Assembly: GCF_002968635.1 (NCBI RefSeq)
Contig: NZ_PVBN01000001.1
Location: 682,001 to 746,000, forward strand
DNA: 64,000 nt
DNA from: Neorhizobium alkalisoli
Lineage (GTDB): Bacteria; Pseudomonadota; Alphaproteobacteria; Rhizobiales; Rhizobiaceae
Reading direction: 5' to 3'
The position numbers and the translations under genes are program-made. Positions 48,143 through 56,362 of this stretch are shown one piece after another. The notes under the pieces were generated by a model. The model had not been told where the DNA came from. It did not search any database and saw nothing but the letters and a program-made list of their open reading frames with translations. The number at the start of each line of letters is the position of its first letter. Positions within the stretch are counted from its first letter, which is position 1.

Positions 48143-50251
48143 CTAAACCTTCCCCGCCACCTTGATGGCAAACGCATATTCGAAGGCGATTTCTTCCAGC
48201 CGCTGGAAGCGGCCGGACTTGCCGCCGTGACCTGCCGCCATATTGGTCTTCAAAAGATAGGGACCTGCCTCCGGTGCCGTTTCGCGCAGCTTCGCCACCC
48301 ACTTGGTCGGCTCCCAATAGGTGACGCGCGGGTCGGTCAGGCCGGAAAGCGCCAGGATCGGCGGATAGGGCTTTGCGCCGACATTGTCGTAGGGCGAATA
48401 GGCGGCGATCCATTGATACTCGTCGAGCGACTCGATCGGGTTGCCCCATTCGGGCCATTCCGGGGGCGTCAGCGGCAGCGTGTCGTCGAGCATGGTGTTC
48501 AAGACGTCGACGAAGGGCACGGCGGCGATGATGCCGGCGAATTTTTCCGGCGCCATGTTGGCGATGGCACCCATCAGCATGCCGCCGGCCGAACCGCCCT
48601 CGGCGATGATCTTCGAGTAGGACGTGAACTTCTGTTGATGCAGATAGTCGGCAGCGGCGATGAAGTCTTTGAATGTGTTCTGCTTCTGCTCCATCTTGCC
48701 GCTTTCGTACCAGGCAAACCCCTTGTCCTTGCCGCCGCGGATATGGGCGATGGCGTAGACGAAGCCGCGGTCAGCGAGCGAGAGGTTGTTGGTGTTGAAG
48801 CCTGCGGGAATGGTGATGCCATAAGCGCCGTAGCCATAGAGCAGGCAGGGCGCCGAGCCGTCGAGCGGCGTGTCCTTGCGATAGAGCAGCGAAATAGGCA
48901 CCAGTTCTCCGTCATGGGCCGGGGCCATCACCCGGCGCGTGACATAGTCGTCCGGATTGTGGCCGGAGGGCACTTCCTGGGTCTTCAGCAGCACCCGTTC
49001 GCGCGTCGCCATGTCGTAATCGAAGAGTTGGGAGGGCGTCGTCATCGAGGAATAGGAGAAGCGGATGACATTGGTGTCGTATTCCGCAGCACCCTGTAGC
49101 CCCAGCGAATAGGCCTCTTCCGCAAAGGCGATGGCGTGTTCCTCGCCGCTCTCCCGGTCGCGGATGATGATCTGCGGCAGGCCGTCCTTGCGCTGCAGCC
49201 AGACGAGGTGGCGGGCGAACGCCATATGGGAAATGATCAGCCGGCCGGGTTCGTGCGGCACGACCTCGGTCCAGTTCTCCTTGCCCGGCGCGTTGACGGG
49301 CGCCTCAACGATCTTGAAATCCTTCGCTTCGCCGTCATTGGTCAGGATGTAGAAGACGTCGCCGCCTTCCGTCATCGAATATTCCACGCCTTCCACCCGT
49401 TCGGCGACCAGCATCGGTTCGGCCGTCAGGTCGCTGGTCGAGAGAAGGCGGTATTCCGAGGTCTCGTGGTCGTGGATGTCGATATAGATGAAGTCGTCGA
49501 GTAGCGATCCGCCGACGCCCATGAAGAAGCCCGGATCCTCTTCCTCGTAGACCAGCCGGTCTTCCGATTGCGGCGTCCCCACGATGTGGTGAAAGACCTT
49601 GGAGGGCCGGTGGTTCTCGTCCTGAACGGTATAGAAGAAGCTCTTGCCATCGGGCGCCCAGACACCGCCTCCTGCCGTATTCTCGAGCACGTCCGAAAGG
49701 TCTTCGCCGGTCAAGAGATCGCGGATGCGGAGCGTGAAATATTCCGAACCCTTGTCGTCGTAACCCCAGATACCCTTGGCGTGATCCGTGGTGTGGTCGA
49801 TGCCGGAGAGGCGGAAATAATCCTTGCCCTCGGCTTCCTTGTCGCCGTCGAGCAGGACCTGTTTGTCGCCGCCGTCACGGGGTGTGCGGAAATAATGCGG
49901 CTGTTCGCCGCCCGTCACGTAGAGCGTGCCGTAGGCGAAGGCGCCGTCTTTCATCGGCACAGAGGAATCGTCTTCCTTGATGCGGCCGCGCATCTCGGCA
50001 AACAGCACCTTCTGCAGGTCGGCCGTATCGCCCATGGCCGCTTCCATATAGGTGTTTTCGGCCTCCAGATGCCGGCGGATCTCCGGGTCCAGGATCGAGG
50101 GATCCTTGAACATCGCCTGCCAGTTGTCGGCACGGAACCAGGCATAGTCGTCCACGCGGGAAATGCCGTGGCGGGTGTCGGAGACCGGCTTCTTCGGCGC
50201 GACGGGGGCCGCGGGAAGATGGGCAAACGGCTTTTTCGGGGCGGTGTCCAA
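48143..50251 (-). CDS. ptrB: S9 family peptidase, oligopeptidase B-like
   Basis: A 702-residue prolyl-oligopeptidase-fold serine peptidase, which cleaves short peptides after basic residues. The N-terminal half is the beta-propeller (FRADNWQAMF to FYTVQDENHRPSK). The C-terminal hydrolase carries EGGSAGGMLMG with the nucleophile Ser, an Asp after GLTDPRVTYWEP and a His in AAGHGGKSGR. The start is a TTG at 50251 preceded by CGGAG. An in-frame ATG or GTG with a good site is not available, and upstream sequence has no peptidase similarity. No signal peptide; cytosolic. Confidence 0.91.
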   Translation of the reverse strand: MDTAPKKPFAHLPAAPVAPKKPVSDTRHGISRVDDYAWFRADNWQAMFKDPSILDPEIRRHLEAENTYMEAAMGDTADLQKVLFAEMRGRIKEDDSSVPMKDGAFAYGTLYVTGGEQPHYFRTPRDGGDKQVLLDGDKEAEGKDYFRLSGIDHTTDHAKGIWGYDDKGSEYFTLRIRDLLTGEDLSDVLENTAGGGVWAPDGKSFFYTVQDENHRPSKVFHHIVGTPQSEDRLVYEEEDPGFFMGVGGSLLDDFIYIDIHDHETSEYRLLSTSDLTAEPMLVAERVEGVEYSMTEGGDVFYILTNDGEAKDFKIVEAPVNAPGKENWTEVVPHEPGRLIISHMAFARHLVWLQRKDGLPQIIIRDRESGEEHAIAFAEEAYSLGLQGAAEYDTNVIRFSYSSMTTPSQLFDYDMATRERVLLKTQEVPSGHNPDDYVTRRVMAPAHDGELVPISLLYRKDTPLDGSAPCLLYGYGAYGITIPAGFNTNNLSLADRGFVYAIAHIRGGKDKGFAWYESGKMEQKQNTFKDFIAAADYLHQQKFTSYSKIIAEGGSAGGMLMGAIANMAPEKFAGIIAAVPFVDVLNTMLDDTLPLTPPEWPEWGNPIESLDEYQWIAAYSPYDNVGAKPYPPILALSGLTDPRVTYWEPTKWVAKLRETAPEAGPYLLKTNMAAGHGGKSGRFQRLEEIAFEYAFAIKVAGKV

Positions 50252-50330
50252 GGAAGCACTCCGGATTGTCTGAAAGGAGTGCCAGAGATAGGTGTCGCCT
50301 GGGCTGGAGGCAAGCGGGAAGGTAGGTGCG

Positions 50331-50441
50331 TTATTTCTTGTCGTGGCGCTTGGCGTCACGTTCGTTCTGCCAATAGACGAAAGCTGCAATCAACAGCAGC
50401 CCCACCATCGGGGTCAGAAGCAGCATAAGGTTCTCGATCAT
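50331..50441 (-). CDS. Mini membrane protein (36 residues)
   Basis: Thirty-six residues: a single hydrophobic helix (MIENLMLLLTPMVGLLLIAA) and a polar tail ending KRHDKK. Its ATG overlaps the stop codon of the preceding 81-residue gene (ATGA), which indicates translational coupling. No family recognised. The same-strand peptidase gene starts 79 bp downstream. Confidence 0.62.
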   Translation of the reverse strand: MIENLMLLLTPMVGLLLIAAFVYWQNERDAKRHDKK

Positions 50442-50683
50442 CTATTCAGCCTTTCAAGCACCTTCATCGCCGTTAAATGTAGCGTGACGCCAATAATAAA
50501 ACAAGCAACGGGCGTGCCCAGAGCCACGGCGCTGGCTAGGCCGCCGTTACTTTCCCCGTAGATAAGACGGGTAATCGGTGTGAGAGTTCCCACGAGTATT
50601 GCCCCGATGCCGATATTGTTGAGAAACGTCGCGCGCAGCTTGATCTGTTCTTTCTCCGTATCCGAAAGCGCCTCTTCTGCCAT
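50438..50683 (-). CDS. Small membrane protein (81 residues)
   Basis: An 81-residue protein with an N-terminal charged helix (EEALSDTEKEQIKLRATFLNN), then two hydrophobic segments, GIGAILVGTLTPITRLIYG and AVALGTPVACFIIGVTLHLTA. The C-terminus ends AMKVLERLNR. Its stop overlaps the start of a 36-residue membrane protein. No family recognised; the pair looks like a two-component membrane unit. Confidence 0.72.
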   Translation of the reverse strand: MAEEALSDTEKEQIKLRATFLNNIGIGAILVGTLTPITRLIYGESNGGLASAVALGTPVACFIIGVTLHLTAMKVLERLNR

Positions 50684-50801
50684 TGATCCCGCTATCCCCA
50701 GTCCCGATCACATCACCCTATTTCCCGTTCTGGTAGGTGGTCAACGGGTCGTCCATCTCCTAGTTTCCGCGCCGTCCGAGTCAGATTGGATGGGAATGCC
50801 C

Positions 50802-51194
50802 ATGAAAAAACACTGGTCGCTGGCAGCATTGTTCGTTCTTTCCGCCCTGCCGGCACATGCTCTCGACTCCCGTATCGCCAAGCAGCTCGACGCGCTTGCG
50901 CCTGACGAACGCCGGGAGCAGCGTTGCGATCTCGAAGCGATCGACCGCATCAAGAAAGACGCCGAGGGTGAATACAAGCCCGACAAGGTGATCGCCTACA
51001 CCTTTGCCGACCCGATCGAGACCGGCAACTTGATCCGCGCGCCCGGTGCCGTTTTCCGCAGCGGCGGCGATTGGTACCGCCTGAAGTACAAGTGCGAGAC
51101 CGGCGAGGAAGGCCTGACGGTCATGTCCTTCGACTACAAGATCGGTTCGAAGGTGCCCCGCAACGAGTGGGAGCAGCATTACCTCTATGAATGA
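50802..51194 (+). CDS. DUF930 family secreted protein
   Basis: A 130-residue protein of the rhizobial DUF930 family. The signal peptide is MKKHWSLAALFVLSALPAHA. The body has ALAPDERREQRCDLEAIDRI and the family's GDWYRLKYKCETGEEGLTVMSFDYKIGSKVPRNEWEQHYLYE end. Two conserved cysteines suggest a disulfide. Function unknown. ATGs at 50790, 50796 and 50802 are in frame; the last has GGGA at the right distance. It converges with the AI-2E transporter gene. Confidence 0.88.
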   Translation: MKKHWSLAALFVLSALPAHALDSRIAKQLDALAPDERREQRCDLEAIDRIKKDAEGEYKPDKVIAYTFADPIETGNLIRAPGAVFRSGGDWYRLKYKCETGEEGLTVMSFDYKIGSKVPRNEWEQHYLYE

Positions 51195-51199
51195 GATGG

Positions 51200-52360
51200 T
51201 CAGCCGGGCAGGTTGGGCGTCGTCTTGCGCTCCGGGAAAAGTTCGGAGAGCGTCGTCATCACGATGAGGGAGAGCGGCAATGCCAGCATGGCGCCGACCG
51301 CTCCCCACATCCAGGTCCAGAACAGGATGGCGATAAACACGACGAAGGGATTGATCTCCCATTGGCGGCCCATGATCGCAGGAAAGATCAGGTTCTCCAT
51401 CACGAGGTGGACGGAAAAGAAGATGAAGGCCGGAATGAGCCCGACGAAGACCGCGTCGTGCGTGAGGATCCCGGCAATCGCGACCGAGAGGGTCATCAGC
51501 GTGATGCCGAGAAACGGAATGAAGCTGGAGAGAAACGCGAACATGCCCCACAGCATCGGCATGGCCAGCCCGCCGAAATAGGCGATCAGCGTCATCGACA
51601 CGCCGAGCGCGAGATAGAGCACGCTGGCGGTCGCGAAATAATAACCCAGCACCTGATCGATCGAGTTCAGCACCCGGATCGCCATCAGCCGCTGACGCCG
51701 CGTCGGAAAAGCCAGGATGATCGTCCTCCTCAGCTTCAGTCTGCCGTAGAGGAAAAGCAAAAGCGCCGCGAAAAAGATCAACCCCTGGATGATCGCGGGC
51801 GTCAGGTTGGCGGTGATTACGCCCAGGATGTTGCTGGAGTTCTCGATCAGGGCCTGCATCGACATCGGCCCGGTCTCGAAGGTCGCCGGCGAGACGTTCA
51901 GCCAGTGCTGGCTTTCCAGGAAGGGCATGATGCGGTTGATCGTCCGCTCCATGAAGTTCGGGCCTTCCTTGATAAGGATGCTGACGGGTTCGGCCAGTGA
52001 ATTGATAATCAGGAAAAGCACCGCGAAAACGAGCGTCGAGAGGATGAACGCGATCCCGAAACGCGGCACGCCCGCTTCCCCCAGACGGTCCGCCACACGC
52101 CCGAGGATCAGGCCGACCACGATGGCGAGCGTGACCGGGATCAGGATCATCGACATGTAGTGAAGGATGGCAAAGAATGCGATCCCGAAGATGCCGATCA
52201 CCGCCCAGGCCATGGCTACATCGAGAGCCTCCCGGCCGAGCGGCGTATGCTCGGTCACATCTTCTTCTTCCGGATAGATGCCGACCGCTTCCTTGCGGTT
52301 GGTCGCAAGCTCCAAAGGTAGTTTTTTCGGCTTTGCGCCGCGCGCACCGAATATGGCCAT
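51200..52360 (-). CDS. AI-2E family transporter (PerM-like)
   Basis: A 386-residue membrane protein of the AI-2 exporter superfamily (AI-2E, PF01594). A polar N-terminus of about 45 residues is followed by roughly eight helices. The family core has GYYFATASVLYLALGVSMTLI and IPFLGITLMTLSVAIAGIL, and the last helices show FVVFIAILFWTWMWGAVGAMLALPL. Members export small molecules or act as Na+/H+ antiporters, so the substrate is open. Confidence 0.92.
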   Translation of the reverse strand: MAIFGARGAKPKKLPLELATNRKEAVGIYPEEEDVTEHTPLGREALDVAMAWAVIGIFGIAFFAILHYMSMILIPVTLAIVVGLILGRVADRLGEAGVPRFGIAFILSTLVFAVLFLIINSLAEPVSILIKEGPNFMERTINRIMPFLESQHWLNVSPATFETGPMSMQALIENSSNILGVITANLTPAIIQGLIFFAALLLFLYGRLKLRRTIILAFPTRRQRLMAIRVLNSIDQVLGYYFATASVLYLALGVSMTLIAYFGGLAMPMLWGMFAFLSSFIPFLGITLMTLSVAIAGILTHDAVFVGLIPAFIFFSVHLVMENLIFPAIMGRQWEINPFVVFIAILFWTWMWGAVGAMLALPLSLIVMTTLSELFPERKTTPNLPG

Positions 52361-52447
52361 GTTCCAGCGGTCCCCGTGATGCCTTTTAACGCGAAAGCGG
52401 CGCTCCGGTTCCGGAGCGCCGCCTTGCGGGGAAAACGCGGGAAAAAC

Positions 52448-53311
52448 TTACGCTGCGAGCGTCAGGCCGATGCCCCAGGGGTCCTTCAGAGACCACCCTT
52501 CGGCGGTTTTCGTGGCGGCGATCTCCTGGCGGTCGAGAGCCGCCAGCGCCGTGTCCAGCGTTTCCTTGTCGTTGAAGACAACGCTGTAGTCCGAAAGGCC
52601 GGTCATGTTGTCCTGGCGGACGCCGGCGCCGCGGCTGTTCCAGATATTGGCGGCGATATGGTGGTGATAGCCGCCGGTGGCGAAGAAACTCGCACCCGGA
52701 TATCGGGCCATGACCTTCAGGCCGAGGACGTCCCGGTAGAAGGCATCGGCTTCCGGAATGTCGCCCACCTGCAGATGGATGTGGCCGACGGCGGTTCCAT
52801 CCGCCATGCCGCCCCAGTTCTCCTTCGGTGCCATCTCGTAGAGCGCCTGCAGGTTCAGCCGTTCGGTCGCCATCTCCACCGTGCCGTCCTGGTGATAGGT
52901 CCATTCTTCCGGCGTCCGGTCGCGATAGATCTCGATGCCGTTGCCTTCGGGGTCCGACAGATAGATCGCTTCGCTGACCAGATGGTCCGAGGCGCCGTCG
53001 AGGCGGACGTTGTTGTGCGCGGCATGGGCCAGCCAGTGGGCGAGCTCCTGCCGGTTCGGCACCAGGAAGGCGGTGTGGAACAGGCCGGCGGCATTGCGTG
53101 GCGCACGGGCGACGTTGTTGCCCGTCGAAAGCGTCAGCAACGGCTGGCCGCCGGCACCCAGCACCTCGCCGCTCGGGCTTTTTTCGAGCACCTTGAGGCC
53201 GATGATCTGCCGGTAGAAGTCGGAGACTTTGGCAAGATCCCCGACGATGAGATGGGCGCCCTTGACATGCGCCGGGCGCGTCAGCGCGAAAGGTTGTACA
53301 TTGCCGTTCAT
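52448..53311 (-). CDS. VOC family dioxygenase-like protein (catechol 2,3-dioxygenase type)
   Basis: A 287-residue protein with two VOC domains. The first has AHLIVGDLAKVSDFYRQIIGLKV and a His; the second has VGHIHLQVGDIPEADAFYRDVLGLKV with a His and the GGYHHHIAANIW site. These resemble CatE-type extradiol dioxygenases. The metal triad (two His and one Glu) is plausible but not fully assigned. The upstream region holds the FNR-type box of the divergent usp gene, so this gene might be affected too. Confidence 0.91.
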   Translation of the reverse strand: MNGNVQPFALTRPAHVKGAHLIVGDLAKVSDFYRQIIGLKVLEKSPSGEVLGAGGQPLLTLSTGNNVARAPRNAAGLFHTAFLVPNRQELAHWLAHAAHNNVRLDGASDHLVSEAIYLSDPEGNGIEIYRDRTPEEWTYHQDGTVEMATERLNLQALYEMAPKENWGGMADGTAVGHIHLQVGDIPEADAFYRDVLGLKVMARYPGASFFATGGYHHHIAANIWNSRGAGVRQDNMTGLSDYSVVFNDKETLDTALAALDRQEIAATKTAEGWSLKDPWGIGLTLAA

Positions 53312-53440
53312 AGGAACATCCTCATTGGTCGGGCGCTTCAGCGCCGTGTTGAAGGCAATATGGCGCAGGCAGGCCGTTCACGAAAGATCGCGAAAAGACG
53401 ATTCATCGTTTCAAAAAAGTAGACAATGAGGGGTGGCCTT

Positions 53441-53454
53441 TTGATCTCGATCAA
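53441..53454. promoter_or_regulatory. FNR/FixK-type box
   Basis: TTGATCTCGATCAA at 53441-53454 matches the FNR/FixK consensus TTGAT-N4-ATCAA. It lies 53 bp before the universal stress gene, with a centre position that would suit a class II activated promoter. Confidence 0.8.
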
Positions 53455-53507
53455 CGCAGTCCATCGGCTGCGGTCCTAAAAACAATGCAAAGAAAGAGGA
53501 AGGTGAA

Positions 53508-53918
53508 ATGTACGCAAAGATCATCGTCGCGGTGGACGTAGCTGAACTGGAGAAAGGGGAGAGGATCTTCCGCAAGGCAACCACGCTTCTCGATGCTGCA
53601 GGCAGCCTGGTTCTGCTCAATGTGGTGGAAGACCTGCCCGGCTACTACGTGGCCGATATCTCGGTCGACCTGATGGTCAAGGCACGCCAGGAATCCGAAC
53701 AGCTTCTTGTTGGCCTGCGCGAGAAGGTCGGCCTCGCCGCCGATATCGAGATACGCCAGGGTGCTCCGGCGCGGGAGATCCTGGCCGCCGCCGAACACCG
53801 GAAGGCGGATCTCATCATCGTCGCCTCCCATGTGCCGGACATTTCGAACTACTTCATCGGCGCCACCGCCGACCGGGTCGTGCGCCACGCCAAATGCTCG
53901 GTGCTGATCGACCGCTGA
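53508..53918 (+). CDS. Universal stress protein (UspA family)
   Basis: A 136-residue Usp-domain protein. The fold's strands are readable, and the ATP-binding motif GX2GX9GS is only partly present (GATADRVVRHAKCSVLI), so it may not bind ATP as in MJ0577. It is preceded by an FNR/FixK-type box, which suggests induction under low oxygen. It is 15 bp before a DksA-like gene on the same strand, probably co-transcribed. Confidence 0.93.
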   Translation: MYAKIIVAVDVAELEKGERIFRKATTLLDAAGSLVLLNVVEDLPGYYVADISVDLMVKARQESEQLLVGLREKVGLAADIEIRQGAPAREILAAAEHRKADLIIVASHVPDISNYFIGATADRVVRHAKCSVLIDR

Positions 53919-53933
53919 GAAGGAGTTGCCGAG

Positions 53934-54254
53934 ATGGATGTCGCCAGATACGAACACATACTGCAGGCCCGCAAGGCGGAACTTGAGAACCGGCTGAGCC
54001 GGATCGAGCAAGATTTCACCACGCCGCGCAATCCCGATGACGACGACCGCGCCGTCGAGCGCAATAACGACGAAGTACTGGAAGAGCTGGGTGAGGTTGG
54101 CGAGAAGGAACTCGTCGCTATCGATGCCGCACTCGCCCGGATCGATGCCGGCACCTTCGGAACCTGCGCGAAATGCGGCCAGCCGATCGCCGAAAGACGG
54201 CTCGATGCCGTGCCGCACACCCCGCTGTGCCAGGTTTGCGCCGGCGAGGACTAG
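53934..54254 (+). CDS. TraR/DksA family zinc-finger protein
   Basis: A 106-residue TraR/DksA-type protein. A helical N-terminal part (YEHILQARKAELENRLSRIEQDF) precedes a four-cysteine zinc finger: Cys78 and Cys81 (CAKCG), Cys99 and Cys102 (CQVC). The acidic patch NPDDDDRAV lies at the coiled-coil tip, where DksA uses acidic residues. It is shorter than classical DksA (151), so RNA polymerase binding is inferred only. It follows the universal stress gene in an FNR/FixK-type operon. Confidence 0.93.
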   Translation: MDVARYEHILQARKAELENRLSRIEQDFTTPRNPDDDDRAVERNNDEVLEELGEVGEKELVAIDAALARIDAGTFGTCAKCGQPIAERRLDAVPHTPLCQVCAGED

Positions 54255-54377
54255 GCAGAAGGGTTTACGCTGGAAGGCTGAGCCGGAAGGTTAAAACCTA
54301 AAACCTAATGTGAAACGCTTGTCTCTTGCCTTCCGCCGCTGCTATGGCCATTCTGAAACGGGGAGGCGGAAAGCAGG

Positions 54378-55046
54378 ATGAGCGAACTCTTCAACTTCGG
54401 ACGGCGTTACGATTTTCACGAGATTGTCGCGGATGGAATCATCAACGGCATCGGGATCGTTTTTGCGCTGGTCGGGGCAACCGCGCTGATCTTTTATGCG
54501 ATGCTCTGGTCGAGCCACGGCGAGATCATCGCTGCATGGGTCTACGGCCTCGGCCTTGTTCTCTGCCTGTCGATTTCGTTTACCTACAACATCTGGCCGC
54601 ATTCCCGCACCAAATGGTTCCTGAGACGTCTCGACCACTCGGCGATCTTTATCCTGATTGCCGCGACCTATACGCCTTTCCTGCAGCGTGGCTCGGGGGA
54701 TGCCTGGATCTTCGCCATGCTGCTGGCGATCTGGGCGACGGCGGTCGTCGGCATCCTGCTGAAATGCCTGTTTCCCGGTCGCTACGACAAGCTGACGATC
54801 CTGCTCTATCTCGGCATGGGCTGGAGCGGCGTGATGGTCATGGGGCCTGTTTCCACCTATCTGCCGTCGGTCACCGTATGGCTGATCGTGATCGGCGGGC
54901 TTATCTATTCGCTCGGCGTGATCTTCCACGTCTGGGAGAGGCTGCGCTTTCAGAACGCCATCTGGCACGGCTTCGTGGTCGCCGCCGCCGCGGTGCATTA
55001 CGGCGCGGTGATGACCTGTTTCAGCCTTTCGGGCGGCGGGCTCTGA
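54378..55046 (+). CDS. Hemolysin III family membrane protein (PAQR-like)
   Basis: A 222-residue seven-helix protein of the hemolysin III/PAQR family. The family metal ligands are visible as TYNIWPHS and RLDHSAIFILIAATYTPF in the middle, and VFHVWERLRFQNAIWHGFVVAAAAVHYGAV near the C-terminus. Homologues are thought to be metal-dependent hydrolases or stress-related proteins. The start at 54378 has AAAGCAGG upstream. The gene begins 123 bp after the DksA-like gene. Confidence 0.92.
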   Translation: MSELFNFGRRYDFHEIVADGIINGIGIVFALVGATALIFYAMLWSSHGEIIAAWVYGLGLVLCLSISFTYNIWPHSRTKWFLRRLDHSAIFILIAATYTPFLQRGSGDAWIFAMLLAIWATAVVGILLKCLFPGRYDKLTILLYLGMGWSGVMVMGPVSTYLPSVTVWLIVIGGLIYSLGVIFHVWERLRFQNAIWHGFVVAAAAVHYGAVMTCFSLSGGGL

Positions 55047-55241
55047 AGTCGGCCCGAAGGCCGCCATATCCTCAATGATACCGTCAAAGCTCTTACCGTC
55101 GTTCCGCTGATCCTGATGGCGAAGAATGTTGCGGGACGGCCATTTTGGGCTTTGCTCCTCTAGCACCTCACAGAGCGGCTGGACAAAGGTCGGCAGACGT
55201 CTCATAAACAAGACGTAATCTACTATAATGGACGAGCGACC
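55047..55241. other. Gene-free gap after hemolysin III
   Basis: The minus strand can be read as an open frame (MRRLPTFVQPLCEVLEEQ...), with codon usage less biased than the neighbouring genes. I find no start with a good ribosome-binding site and no family. Possible remnant; no other gene is supported here. Confidence 0.4.
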
Positions 55242-55748
55242 ATGGCCTTTACCGTTTACCTTCGCGATGCCACCGAAGCCGATCTCCCGGGTATCATGGA
55301 AATATACAATGACGCGGTCGCCCATACCACGGCGATCTGGAACGAGGTTCTGGTCGACCTCCAAAACCGGAAGGAATGGTTTTCCGCCCGGAAGGCGAAA
55401 GGTTTTCCGGTCCTGGTTGCCGAGGTGGACGGCAAGGTTGCGGGCTATGCGTCCTACGGCGACTGGCGCGCTTTCGATGGCTATCGCCACACGGTCGAAC
55501 ATTCGGTCTATGTGCATCGGGATGCCAGGGGCGGCGGCATTGGCCGGCTGTTGATGCAGGAGCTGATCGCCCGCGCCGCCGCCAATGGCGTGCACGTGAT
55601 GATCGCTGCGATCGAATCCGAAAACGCGGCCTCGATCCGCCTCCACGAGACGCTCGGCTTTCGCGTTGCCGGCAACTTCTCCGAAGTCGGCACAAAGTTC
55701 GGCCGCTGGCTCGACCTCACCTGCATGGAGTTGAAGATTCCGGGCTGA
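55242..55748 (+). CDS. GNAT family N-acetyltransferase (phosphinothricin acetyltransferase-like)
   Basis: A 168-residue acetyltransferase of the PAT/bar-like group. The acetyl-CoA site reads EHSVYVHRDARGGGIGRLLMQEL. The N-terminal signature is YLRDATEADLPGIMEIYNDAVAHTTAIWNE. The C-terminal GRWLDLTCMEL matches the family. Substrate may be glufosinate-like or an amino acid analogue, but this is not decided by sequence. The ATG at 55242 lies after a weak site. Confidence 0.92.
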   Translation: MAFTVYLRDATEADLPGIMEIYNDAVAHTTAIWNEVLVDLQNRKEWFSARKAKGFPVLVAEVDGKVAGYASYGDWRAFDGYRHTVEHSVYVHRDARGGGIGRLLMQELIARAAANGVHVMIAAIESENAASIRLHETLGFRVAGNFSEVGTKFGRWLDLTCMELKIPG

Positions 55749-55799
55749 CGTTGATAACAATGACAGGGCTTGGTATCCTTTTAACAAAGGAGCTAAGCC

Positions 55800-56063
55800 A
55801 TGGTCAGCGACGTGGATCTCGGAAAACATCTGGAAGACTATGTCGATGAACTGGTGAATGCCGGACGATATCGCTCGCGCGACGATGTTCTGCGAGAAGG
55901 TCTGCGGCTACTGGAAATCAAGGAGCGGCGACGGGCTGAGCTTGAAGCTGCATTGGCCCGCGGATTGGCGGATTCCGAGGCGGGAAGGGGAACTCCTGCC
56001 GAGGAGGTTCTGGCAGATTTCGAGGCGCGCTATGCGGCCGCGACGAAAGACCGTAGGGCGTGA
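55800..56063 (+). CDS. parD: ParD-type antitoxin
   Basis: An 87-residue antitoxin. The N-terminal RHH region (LGKHLEDYVDELVNAGRYRSRDDVLREGLRLLE) is the classic ParD pattern, and the acidic/helical C-terminal half binds the toxin. A GGAG ribosome-binding site is present. Its stop overlaps the toxin start (GTGA). The pair is the last of four toxin-antitoxin pairs in the window. Confidence 0.94.
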   Translation: MVSDVDLGKHLEDYVDELVNAGRYRSRDDVLREGLRLLEIKERRRAELEAALARGLADSEAGRGTPAEEVLADFEARYAAATKDRRA

Positions 56064-56359
56064 TCGTCAACTTCACCCCTGAAGCACGTGGCGACCTCGA
56101 CAGAATCTGGGCCTATATTGAACAAAGTAATCCCCGGCGCGCCATCAGTTTCGTGCGTGAAATCGTCGGGCGAAGCGTGGCCCTCTCGGATATGCCTCTT
56201 CGATACCCGCTTGTGCCGGGGCATGAAGTGAGCGGCATCCGCAGGGTTCCCCGCGGCAACTACCTGATTTTCTACCGCATTGTGGACGAGCGGGTCGATA
56301 TCCTGCACATTCTCAACGGCGCTCAGGATTACAAGGCCATCCTCTTTCCCGACGAATAA
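56060..56359 (+). CDS. parE: ParE-type toxin
   Basis: A 99-residue toxin of the ParE branch of the RelE/ParE fold. FTPEARGDLDRIWAYIEQSNPRRAISFVREI forms the helical hairpin and GIRRVPRGNYLIFYRIVDERVDILHILNGAQDY the strands. In the family, ParE poisons DNA gyrase. It starts with GTG, overlapping the parD stop. It converges with the LysE-type gene at 56363. Confidence 0.94.
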   Translation: MIVNFTPEARGDLDRIWAYIEQSNPRRAISFVREIVGRSVALSDMPLRYPLVPGHEVSGIRRVPRGNYLIFYRIVDERVDILHILNGAQDYKAILFPDE

Positions 56360-56362
56360 TCC

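Noticed and set aside
54342-55829. Minus-strand 495-codon open frame spanning hemolysin III and GNAT genes
   Set aside because: It is antisense to two well-supported genes. Only its middle part (55047-55241) is outside them and it has no recognisable family.
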